The notes under the pieces are model-generated. The model worked only from the letters and a program-made list of their open reading frames with translations, was not told the DNA's origin and did not search any database. Of a stretch of 32,306 nucleotides of DNA, positions 9,097 to 14,592 are shown in pieces; the first letter of the stretch is position 1, and every line of letters starts with the position of its first letter. Source of the DNA: Magnetococcales bacterium WMHbin3 (lineage in GTDB: Bacteria > Pseudomonadota > Magnetococcia > Magnetococcales > Magnetaquicoccaceae); the NCBI GenBank assembly GCA_002753185.1, contig PDZX01000046.1:1-32306 (forward strand). Direction: 5' to 3'. A program made the position numbers and the translations under genes.

Positions 9097-9330
9097 TTAT
9101 TCCCCCTTGCGGATGGTAAAGGCGAAGACGCCGGACTGGCTGGAGCTGGCAAGCAGGGTGTGCCCGGTTTGCCGGCAGAGCGCCTCCATGTCGTTGGCTG
9201 AGCCGGGATCGCTGGCCAGGACCCGCAACGTGGTACCGGGTTGCATCCTTTTCAGAATCTGTTTCGTTTTGAGCACGGGCATCGGGCAATTGAGGCCGCA
9301 GGTATCCAGTTCCTGTGTGATTTCGTTCAT
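9097..9330 (-). CDS. tusA: TusA/SirA-family sulfur carrier protein
   Basis: A 77-aa cytoplasmic TusA-family protein. The diagnostic CPxP motif is present (Cys15-Pro16-Met17-Pro18, in LDTCGLNCPMPVL); Cys15 is the persulfide-carrying residue in this family. Its length is standard. An AAGGAG ribosome binding site lies about 7 nt before the ATG. TusA proteins carry sulfane sulfur between sulfurtransferases, for tRNA thiolation, molybdenum-cofactor work or dissimilatory sulfur oxidation. The upstream DsrE2-like neighbour points to a sulfur-trafficking role here rather than the housekeeping tRNA pathway (inference). It is convergent with the M50 gene across a 64-bp gap in which I see no clear terminator. 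Confidence 0.92.
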   Translation of the reverse strand: MNEITQELDTCGLNCPMPVLKTKQILKRMQPGTTLRVLASDPGSANDMEALCRQTGHTLLASSSQSGVFAFTIRKGE

Positions 9331-9341
9331 GTGAAAACTCC

Positions 9342-9479
9342 TTACATTTGGGTTGGTTGGAAAAATACGCCTTGCTGCTCCAGCTTGAAGGTCTTCAGCA
9401 GCAGGTCCAGTGTCGGATTGTGTCTGGCGTTATGGTGGTATTGACGTAATGGCCTATAGAAACAAGGTCGTTCTGGCAT
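9342..9479 (-). CDS. Possible small protein (45 aa) between DsrE2-like gene and tusA
   Basis: An ATG at 9479 on the minus strand opens a 45-codon frame that ends at a TAA (9342-9344), immediately before the tusA ribosome binding site. It overlaps the last 26 bases of the DsrE2-like gene in a different frame. GAAGAGG lies about 6 nt upstream of the ATG as a possible ribosome binding site. The peptide begins MPERPCFYRPL, is rich in His, Arg and Gln, and has a helical stretch (LDLLLKTFKLEQQG). I do not recognise a family. The tight fit between its two neighbours is the main argument that it is translated; otherwise this is a 123-bp gap between coding regions. Confidence 0.35.
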   Translation of the reverse strand: MPERPCFYRPLRQYHHNARHNPTLDLLLKTFKLEQQGVFFQPTQM

Positions 9480-10113
9480 GCAACGCCTCTTCCAGGAAGG
9501 TGGCCACACCACCCAGTTCAACTCCTGGGATCAGTTCCTCCCGCTGAATGCCCATGAGTTCCATGGCCATTGTGCAGGAGATGAAACGGGCACCCATCTC
9601 CCTGGCCATCTCCCGCAGTTCTTCCAGGGATGCAATGTTTTTTTCCCGCATCAGGGAGCGCATCATCGCCGGTCCCATGCCCAGCATCTGCAACTTTGAA
9701 AGTCCCATGGCGGCACTGTTGGCCGGCGTGAACAGGTTGAGCAGTCTCTGCTTGAACGCCTTTCCGTCGCTGTGGGTCGCCTCCCGAATGGCACTTAAGC
9801 CCCAGAAGGTGAAGTAGAGGGAGACTTCCATGTCCATGGCCAGGGCACCGTTGGCGATGACGAATCCGGCCAGTACCTTGTCCATGTCATCGGAAAAGAC
9901 CACGATGGCCACCTTGTTGCGCGGCAGGCGCTGCTCCAAGGCAGTGACCGCAGCGTGTAACGGTGCCAGGGTGGCGTGCAATTGCCGTTGCACGGCGGCG
10001 TCAACCAGTGCGGCCAGGGCGGTATGCTGGTCCCCAGGCAGGTGGTGAGCGGTGGCCGAAGTGGGACCCGAGACGTTGGCAGAATCGGCGTTGTGGTGGG
10101 GTTGCTGAATCAT
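9454..10113 (-). CDS. DsrE2-like (DsrE/DsrF/DrsH-family) sulfur-relay protein
   Basis: A 219-aa protein. Residues about 66-219 form the DsrE2-like domain: KVAIVVFSDDMDK, then the FTFWGL motif (101-106), and Cys180 in FISCTMAMELMGI, the position of the conserved cysteine. Proteins of this family bind persulfide sulfur and occur beside TusA and rhodanese genes. The first 65 residues are a poorly conserved His/Ala-rich extension with helical character. AAAGGAG lies 6 nt before the ATG. The gene heads a minus-strand operon leading to the small reading frame and tusA. Two palindromes like those before tetR lie at 10134-10151 and 10244-10261 upstream of it, so control by the TetR repressor is likely. 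Confidence 0.87.
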   Translation of the reverse strand: MIQQPHHNADSANVSGPTSATAHHLPGDQHTALAALVDAAVQRQLHATLAPLHAAVTALEQRLPRNKVAIVVFSDDMDKVLAGFVIANGALAMDMEVSLYFTFWGLSAIREATHSDGKAFKQRLLNLFTPANSAAMGLSKLQMLGMGPAMMRSLMREKNIASLEELREMAREMGARFISCTMAMELMGIQREELIPGVELGGVATFLEEALHARTTLFL

Positions 10114-10133
10114 GGTGCGCTCCTTTCATGTTT

Positions 10134-10151
10134 ATACGAACAGGTCCGTTT
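10134..10151. promoter_or_regulatory. Operator-like site in front of the DsrE2-like gene (weak left half)
   Basis: This 7-4-7 site has the right half TCCGTTT, identical to the sites before tetR. The left half ATACGAA matches AAACAGA at only 4 of 7 positions. It lies 21-38 bp upstream of the start codon, so a bound repressor would block transcription. Binding by the neighbouring TetR protein is inferred from the shared sequence. Confidence 0.5.
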
Positions 10152-10158
10152 ATATTAT

Positions 10159-10175
10159 GACGGCATGCTGCCGTC
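10159..10175. repeat. Perfect inverted repeat in the DsrE2 leader region
   Basis: GACGGCA and TGCCGTC flank a 3-base loop. It sits about 50 bp upstream of the DsrE2-like start and could be a hairpin in the mRNA leader or a binding site for another dimeric regulator. No T-tract follows on either strand, so it is not an intrinsic terminator. Confidence 0.5.
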
Positions 10176-10243
10176 GTGCTGCGTGCGTTTTTCGTGCATA
10201 ACCTGGCCAGTGGGCAGAGTATCGAAGCGCGAAGAGATTAAAC

Positions 10244-10261
10244 AAACAGACAGATCTGTTT
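10244..10261. promoter_or_regulatory. TetR operator-like palindrome (AAACAGA-N4-TCTGTTT)
   Basis: A perfect 7-4-7 palindrome, AAACAGA, CAGA, TCTGTTT. It is the most symmetric member of a family of five related sites in this region. It lies about 130 bp upstream of the DsrE2-like start codon and just past the tetR terminator, so it can serve the divergently placed tusA operon promoter without interfering with tetR translation. Confidence 0.65.
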
Positions 10262-10289
10262 ATAATAAAAAGTGCTCAATGGAGCACTT
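10262..10289 (-). terminator. Intrinsic terminator of tetR
   Basis: An 8-bp perfect stem, AAGTGCTC / GAGCACTT (10270-10277 with 10282-10289), with a 4-base loop. On the minus strand it is followed by a T-rich run (TTTTATTATA). It begins 17 bp after the tetR stop codon. This would insulate the tusA operon from tetR readthrough. Confidence 0.8.
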
Positions 10290-10306
10290 GTGGTGGTCCG
10301 GGATGG

Positions 10307-10936
10307 TCACGGTGGGACCGGGGCGGTGGCGCCACGCTGCAACATGGCCTCGATGTGGGCGATGACACCGTAGATTTCCCGAGGTTCCTGGGATGCCTTG
10401 TCCAGCACCATGGCCCCCTGCATCAGGCTCAGGATCATGCCGGCTCCCCGGTCGCAGTCGAAGGCGCGGGGGAGTTCCCCTTTGCGCACCGACTCTTCCA
10501 GAAGCTGCCGCAGGGTGCGGCGACGGGCACCCAGGATCTCCACCACCTTGAGCCGCACCGCTTCGCTCTCCACGCTCATCTCCATGGCGAAGTTGCCGAA
10601 GATGCAGCCGCGCACGTCGCATTCGTCGCCGTAGTTGGCGGAACGTCGGGCCATCATCCGCAGCATGGCCAGCAGCCGGTCGCGGGGGGAGGGAGCGTGG
10701 AATTCGGGCAGACTGTCCAGCTCTTTTTCCGCCTGTTCCCGGTGCCATTCCAGTACGGCCAGTGCCAGCTCCTCCTTGTTGGCGAAGTGGTAGAAGAAGT
10801 TCCCCTTGCTCACCTCGGAGACGCTGATGATGCGATCCACGCCAGTGGCATGGTAGCCGTTGACGTAGAAGAGCTCGGTGGCGGTGCGCAGGATCTTCTC
10901 GCGGGTCTCCTGGGCTTTGTGGGACTGGCGCTTCAT
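10307..10936 (-). CDS. TetR/AcrR-family transcriptional repressor
   Basis: A 209-aa regulator. The N-terminal TetR helix-turn-helix spans about residues 10-58 (TREKILRTATELF through GVDRIISVSEVSKGNFFYHF). The C-terminal ligand domain carries Cys106 and Cys111 in ECDVRGCIFGNFAME, a TetR subfamily motif; reactive cysteines there could sense sulfane sulfur or electrophiles (inference). The start codon lies inside the first of three 100-bp repeats that also carry its promoter and operator, so autorepression is likely. No Shine-Dalgarno is evident before the ATG: GTTTACTT precedes it directly. A strong intrinsic terminator follows the gene. Neighbouring sulfur-relay genes share its operator sequence and are the probable targets. 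Confidence 0.88.
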   Translation of the reverse strand: MKRQSHKAQETREKILRTATELFYVNGYHATGVDRIISVSEVSKGNFFYHFANKEELALAVLEWHREQAEKELDSLPEFHAPSPRDRLLAMLRMMARRSANYGDECDVRGCIFGNFAMEMSVESEAVRLKVVEILGARRRTLRQLLEESVRKGELPRAFDCDRGAGMILSLMQGAMVLDKASQEPREIYGVIAHIEAMLQRGATAPVPP

Positions 10937-10940
10937 AAGT

Positions 10941-10958
10941 AAACAGACCGCTCCGTTT
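10941..10958. promoter_or_regulatory. TetR operator, repeat copy 1
   Basis: AAACAGA, spacer CCGC, TCCGTTT. It lies between the -10 box and the tetR start codon, 5 bp from the ATG, a classical position for autorepression. The right half differs from a perfect palindrome by one base. Confidence 0.7.
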
Positions 10959-10973
10959 AAAATGTTGAGATGA

Positions 10974-11001
10974 AGATTACAACCCCCGAATGTTCTGTCA
11001 A
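10974..11001 (-). promoter_or_regulatory. tetR promoter, repeat copy 1
   Basis: On the minus strand TTGACA (10996-11001) is followed after 16 bp by TAATCT (10974-10979). The -35 box is a perfect sigma70 consensus. Transcription would start near 10967, just before the operator. Confidence 0.7.
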
Positions 11002-11015
11002 GCAGGTATTCTGGG

Positions 11016-11036
11016 CTATGTAGGGCGGCGCTTCAT
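11016..11036 (-). other. Duplicated tetR start forming a six-codon minigene, copy 2
   Basis: Duplication of the tetR start leaves ATG AAG CGC CGC CCT ACA TAG on the minus strand, encoding MKRRPT. It is a by-product of the repeat, but it would be present on transcripts from promoters 2 and 3 and could act as a short upstream reading frame. Confidence 0.5.
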
Positions 11037-11040
11037 AAGT

Positions 11041-11058
11041 AAACAGACTGATCCGTTT
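11041..11058. promoter_or_regulatory. TetR operator, repeat copy 2
   Basis: AAACAGA, spacer CTGA, TCCGTTT. It is placed exactly 100 bp from the copy 1 operator. Confidence 0.65.
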
Positions 11059-11073
11059 AAAATGTTGAGATGA

Positions 11074-11101
11074 AGATTACAACCCCCGAATGTTCTGTCA
11101 A
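11074..11101 (-). promoter_or_regulatory. tetR promoter, repeat copy 2
   Basis: Same TTGACA (11096-11101), 16 bp, TAATCT (11074-11079) arrangement as copy 1. Transcripts would cross the copy 2 minigene and the whole of copy 1 before reaching tetR. Confidence 0.6.
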
Positions 11102-11115
11102 GCAGGTATTCTGGG

Positions 11116-11136
11116 CTATGTAGGGCGGCGCTTCAT
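11116..11136 (-). other. Duplicated tetR start forming a six-codon minigene, copy 3
   Basis: Same ATG to TAG minigene (MKRRPT) as at 11016-11036, created by the third repeat boundary. Confidence 0.45.
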
Positions 11137-11140
11137 AAGT

Positions 11141-11158
11141 AAACAGACTGATCCGTTT
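11141..11158. promoter_or_regulatory. TetR operator, repeat copy 3
   Basis: AAACAGA, spacer CTGA, TCCGTTT, identical to copy 2. The adjoining promoter has drifted in its -10 region (TATCCT on the minus strand, 17 bp from an intact TTGACA at 11196-11201), so this copy may be the oldest. Confidence 0.6.
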
Positions 11159-11287
11159 AAAATGTTGAGGTGAGGATAACAGCACCCGAATGTTCTGTCA
11201 AGCAAATATTTTCGGCTTGTCGCCATCCCATGGCATTGCCAGCGAAAGCATTGCCGACGGTCAAACCGAGCAGGCGTATGACCGCCC

Positions 11288-11690
11288 ATGATCTCCCAGG
11301 AATTTTGTCATACCATTCTCGCCATCCGCCAGATCGGCCAATAGCTGAATCTCTCCTGCAACACGGTGCGGGATGTGGTGCGGAGTCCGCAAATGGAGTC
11401 GGCGCAACTCAACGTCCGATGGCAGCCTCTGGTTGATCTGCTGCCGGAACTCTACCGGCACTGCCAAGGCAATGCCGTGCGCATTCGGGAGGTATTGCAT
11501 CTTGAACACAATTTGGAGGTGCCCTACGGCACCCTGATTCGTCAGGAGTCGCTGCGCAAACAGTCGCAGCGCGTGTACGAATACCCGCGCACTGCCTGGG
11601 TCAATTTCCATGAGCGTCGACACGTTCATGGTATTGCCAGCAACGATCTCCATATCACCCCTATAGGTGATTGTCCTGTGACAAGCAATC
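11288..11690 (+). pseudogene. Decayed IS21-type (IstA-like) transposase fragment
   Basis: Read from ATG 11288, the frame gives an HTH-like segment (ILAIRQIGQ, stop, LNLSCNTVRDVVRS). It is interrupted by TAG at 11342-11344 and continues into LYRHCQGNAVRIREVL and VPYGTLIRQESLRK, which resemble the N-terminal DNA-binding part of IS21-family IstA. Near 11590 the similarity moves to another frame (PGSISMSVDTF, like the PG-E-Q-D-T segment of IstA), implying a frameshift. Only about 140 of the roughly 500 residues of an IstA remain; no istB or terminal inverted repeats are visible. It separates the tetR repeats from the chemotaxis-like module. Family assignment is by eye. Confidence 0.6.
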
Positions 11691-11765
11691 TGCAATCATC
11701 CTCTCTCAGGCGTTGATCTCATCCAACCGAGTCTGTTTTTACAAGTGGTAGGATATTGGCAAACC

Positions 11766-13463
11766 ATGTTTGACGAAGCCAGCCAACAGGCGTTTTTGCA
11801 GGAATTTTTTTCCGAAAATCGCGAGGCGTTGGACCGCATTGAACGAGGACTGTTGCAGTTGGAAGGCGCTCCAACGAATCGGGATCTATTGAATTCCGTC
11901 TTTCGCGATATGCACACGGTGAAGGGCAACTGCCGCATGCTGGGTTTTGAGCGGCTCGAAGAGTTGACTCATTCGGCGGAATCCTTGTTGGATCTGTTGC
12001 GTGACGGGAAATTATTGATTGACACCATGATCAGCAATTCGTTGCTGGAGGTGATGGACGGAGTACGCAGGACGCTACAAATCATTGAAAAAACCGGAAA
12101 AGAAGGCGAAGTTGACTTTGCGTCGCTCATTTTTCAGCTCGCACAATTCCAGGGCGAAGGATTGCAGGATCAGAAGGAAAATCCGACAGAGATGGCTGAG
12201 TCATCCCTGCACGTACTCCCATCGGATACCGGCGGATCCTCCAGGACCGATGCGGAATCATCCCCCGCCCGCATGGATTCCATTCGATTGCCTATCGAAC
12301 GTTTGGACGGCCTGATGAACCAGGTCGGCGAATTGAGCGCCATGTTCAACCAACTCAAATATGCGATCACCAGAAACCCCGCACAGGTCGAACATGCGTT
12401 GGAAGGTCTGGAACAACAGATTCATGGCTTGCAGGGCGAGGTGTTGCAGTATCGTCTGCAACCGATCGGCAGGATTCTGGAAACCTATCATCGACTGGTA
12501 CGGGATCTGGCGGTCGAGACAAAGAAAAAAGTGGTTCTCGAACTGCATGGCGAAGAGACCGAGGTGGACCGCAATGTCCTGATTGCCATCAAGGAGGTGC
12601 TGGGTCACTTGATTCGCAACGCTGTGGATCATGGCATCGAACCCCCTGCAGATCGCGTCGAGGTGGGAAAGTCACCAGTGGGACGCGTGCGGCTTTCCGC
12701 AGAACAAAAACAGGGACAGATCTATCTGGAGATTGTCGATGACGGACGTGGCATCGACGTCGCCAGGGTGCGCGCCAAGGCCATCGACAAGGGCCTGGTC
12801 ACCCCGGTGCAGGCCATGGAACTGCAGGAGTCGGAGATCATGAAATTTATCATGGCACCAGGTTTTTCCACGGTGGAACAGGTCAGTAAAATTTCGGGAC
12901 GTGGTACCGGCATGGATGTGGTGCAGGCGGCCATCGACAAACTGGGCGGTTCCATTGCCATCAGCAGTCAATATGGGGTTGGTTCTCGGTTTCGTTTGCG
13001 GATTCCGCAAACCATGGCCATCGTCCCCGTTCTGTCAGTCGTCGCGCTCGGTGAAACGTATGCCGTGCCGCAGATGAATATTATCGAGTTGATATCCTAT
13101 TATGGTCATGAGGTCGCCAGGCATGTGGAGGGCAAGATGCAAGCGCCGATGGTGCGAGTCCGGGACCGCTTGTTGCCGCTGATCTCCTTGCGGCAAACCC
13201 TGACCCTTGCTGACGGCGAGCATGGGGAGACCTGTCTGGTAAAGCAACTGCAAGTCAGACCGGAATTGCATATTGTGGTATTGCAAGCCGATGACAAGAT
13301 GTTTGGCCTGGAGGTGGATGGGATCAAGGAGCCATCCAATTTGGTGGTCAAACCTCTTAATAAAATTTTTAATAATATTTCAATATTGGCAGGTACAACT
13401 GTTATGCCTGATGGTTCGATTGCCTTTCTGTTGAATGTACCAGCCCTGCTTTACATGGAGTGA
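11766..13463 (+). CDS. cheA: CheA-like chemotaxis histidine kinase
   Basis: A 565-aa CheA-type kinase. The N-terminal Hpt domain holds the phosphorylatable His50 in FRDMHTVKGN. A linker (about 125-175) follows in place of a clear CheY/CheB-binding P2 domain. Then come the dimerisation helices with the IERLDGLMNQVGEL start, an HATPase domain with LIRNAVDHGIE, DDGRGID and GRGTGMDVV motifs, and a C-terminal CheW-like domain (about 420-560). ATG 11766 is chosen because it starts the Hpt domain directly; the ribosome binding site is weak (AGGA, 12 nt upstream). It would phosphorylate the CheY-like protein encoded next. No chemoreceptor, CheW, CheR or CheB gene is in the window, so its inputs must lie elsewhere. 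Lack of a P2 domain suggests it is not the main flagellar CheA. Confidence 0.9.
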   Translation: MFDEASQQAFLQEFFSENREALDRIERGLLQLEGAPTNRDLLNSVFRDMHTVKGNCRMLGFERLEELTHSAESLLDLLRDGKLLIDTMISNSLLEVMDGVRRTLQIIEKTGKEGEVDFASLIFQLAQFQGEGLQDQKENPTEMAESSLHVLPSDTGGSSRTDAESSPARMDSIRLPIERLDGLMNQVGELSAMFNQLKYAITRNPAQVEHALEGLEQQIHGLQGEVLQYRLQPIGRILETYHRLVRDLAVETKKKVVLELHGEETEVDRNVLIAIKEVLGHLIRNAVDHGIEPPADRVEVGKSPVGRVRLSAEQKQGQIYLEIVDDGRGIDVARVRAKAIDKGLVTPVQAMELQESEIMKFIMAPGFSTVEQVSKISGRGTGMDVVQAAIDKLGGSIAISSQYGVGSRFRLRIPQTMAIVPVLSVVALGETYAVPQMNIIELISYYGHEVARHVEGKMQAPMVRVRDRLLPLISLRQTLTLADGEHGETCLVKQLQVRPELHIVVLQADDKMFGLEVDGIKEPSNLVVKPLNKIFNNISILAGTTVMPDGSIAFLLNVPALLYME

Positions 13464-13505
13464 CCCACCCCAATGTTAAATTTTCGTTTTATGGAGTGAA
13501 TGAGT

Positions 13506-13865
13506 ATGGATACCAAGACGGTTCTGATCGTGGATGACAGCAACCTGGCACGCATGATGGTGCGCAAAATTTTTGCTATCAGCTTCAAAGAGTGGCGGGT
13601 CATCGAGGCCAAGGATGGGGAAGAAGCCTTGTCCATGGCCACCTCGGAAATCCATTTGGCCTTGCTGGATTTCAATATGCCCGGCATGAATGGTCTGGAA
13701 CTCGCGGAACGGTTGCTCGGGCAATGTCCAAAGATCACGGTCTATTTGGTCACAGCCAACATTCAGGAGCGCATGAGTCAGCGGGCGGAAAGCATGGGCA
13801 TCGGATTCATCAAAAAGCCGATTTCGGAAAATAAAATTTATGACATCGTTAAAGGTGTCTTGTAA
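13506..13865 (+). CDS. CheY-like single-domain response regulator
   Basis: A 119-aa single receiver domain. The acidic pair is in LIVDDSN, the phospho-acceptor Asp (residue 55) is in LLDFNMPG, the switch Thr is in YLVTAN, and Lys is in FIKKPIS. I prefer ATG 13506 because GGAG (13493-13496) is 9 nt upstream; the ATG at 13500 would be only 3 nt from it. The likely phosphodonor is the CheA-like kinase upstream, and the CheC-like protein downstream could dephosphorylate it. Confidence 0.88.
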   Translation: MDTKTVLIVDDSNLARMMVRKIFAISFKEWRVIEAKDGEEALSMATSEIHLALLDFNMPGMNGLELAERLLGQCPKITVYLVTANIQERMSQRAESMGIGFIKKPISENKIYDIVKGVL

Positions 13866-13914
13866 GAAACCCATAAACCAAACCATGAAAGCGGAAATGG
13901 CAAGGAGCGAAGAT

Positions 13915-14577
13915 ATGTTTTGTCTGAGCGAGATGGAAGAAGATGCCCTGAAGGAGTTTTTCAATATGGGGCTTGGGATGGCCGCTGCCTCGCTGAGCCA
14001 GATGGTCAACAACGAAGTGCTTCTCTCACTGCCTCAGCTCAAGGTGGTGCCTTATGAAGAGGCCACGCAAATGCTGGTGGACAATGAGGAGGACAAGCTG
14101 GTCGCAATTCGACAGAATTTCACGGGTGAGTTGACCGGGACTGCGTTGCTGATCTTTCCCGGCGCGGAGAGTCTGGAGTTGGTCCGCACGCTCCTCAACG
14201 AACACATGCCCCTGGAAGTCCTGATGGAGTTGGAGCAGGAAACGCTGCAAGATGTCGGAAACGTGGTCCTGAACGCCTTCCTGGAAAGCTTTACCCAGAT
14301 GATGTCCATCCAGTTTGAATTCGAGGCCGCTGAATTTCTGAAAGGCAGCAGCAGTTTTCTGTTGGATATCAGTTCTCACCTGGCAGCGCAGAAACAGTCT
14401 CTGATGTCCGACGCATCGGGAGACAATGACCGCGCCTTTGTCTTGATGATGGATTTCAAGACCAACGACGAGGAAGATACGCAACATACCCTCAATGGAT
14501 TCGTTGTTCTGCTGTTTTCGCAGCGTTCCATGGAAATCCTCAAGAAAGAATTGAAAATCATTCTTGCTAACCTGTAA
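13915..14577 (+). CDS. CheC-like phosphatase
   Basis: A 220-aa protein of the CheC/CheX/FliY type. The first active-site helix has the family E-x-x-N signature (Glu14, Asn17 in ALKEFFNMGLG). The second pseudo-repeat has Asp113 and Asn116 (LQDVGNVVLNAF), with Asp replacing the usual Glu. CheC proteins hydrolyse CheY phosphate and bind CheD. I chose ATG 13915 with AAGGAG 7 nt upstream; the open frame extends back to 13840 into the preceding gene without added homology. A CheD homologue is encoded about 7.6 kb downstream with a second CheC-like protein. No membrane segments are present. Confidence 0.85.
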   Translation: MFCLSEMEEDALKEFFNMGLGMAAASLSQMVNNEVLLSLPQLKVVPYEEATQMLVDNEEDKLVAIRQNFTGELTGTALLIFPGAESLELVRTLLNEHMPLEVLMELEQETLQDVGNVVLNAFLESFTQMMSIQFEFEAAEFLKGSSSFLLDISSHLAAQKQSLMSDASGDNDRAFVLMMDFKTNDEEDTQHTLNGFVVLLFSQRSMEILKKELKIILANL

Positions 14578-14592
14578 ATTATCCGATATTCC

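Larger units (their letters stand above)
10927..11226. repeat. Three tandem copies of a 100-bp tetR promoter/operator unit
   Basis: Copies are 10927-11026, 11027-11126 and 11127 to about 11226. Copies 1 and 2 differ visibly only inside the operator spacer (CCGC versus CTGA). Copy 3 shares the CTGA spacer but has diverged over its distal half (from about 11170, more strongly after 11204). Each unit carries on the minus strand a -35/-10 pair, a 7-4-7 operator, and the sequence ATGAAGCGCC that forms the tetR start. The duplicated segment therefore includes the first 10 coding bases of tetR. Confidence 0.95.

Noticed and set aside
7386..9152. 588-codon open frame on the minus strand opposite the M50 gene
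   Set aside because: It is antisense to a gene with clear M50 motifs, is rich in Gln/Gly/His as expected of a GC-rich shadow, and has no recognisable domain.
10159..10175. Palindrome as an intrinsic terminator
   Set aside because: No T-run follows on either strand.
10927..11226. Direct repeats as a CRISPR array
   Set aside because: The units are contiguous 100-bp promoter duplications without unique spacers, and no cas genes are present.
11261..11695. 144-codon minus-strand open frame over the transposase remnant
   Set aside because: The plus-strand conceptual translation shows IstA-like segments in two frames; the minus frame shows no recognisable family.
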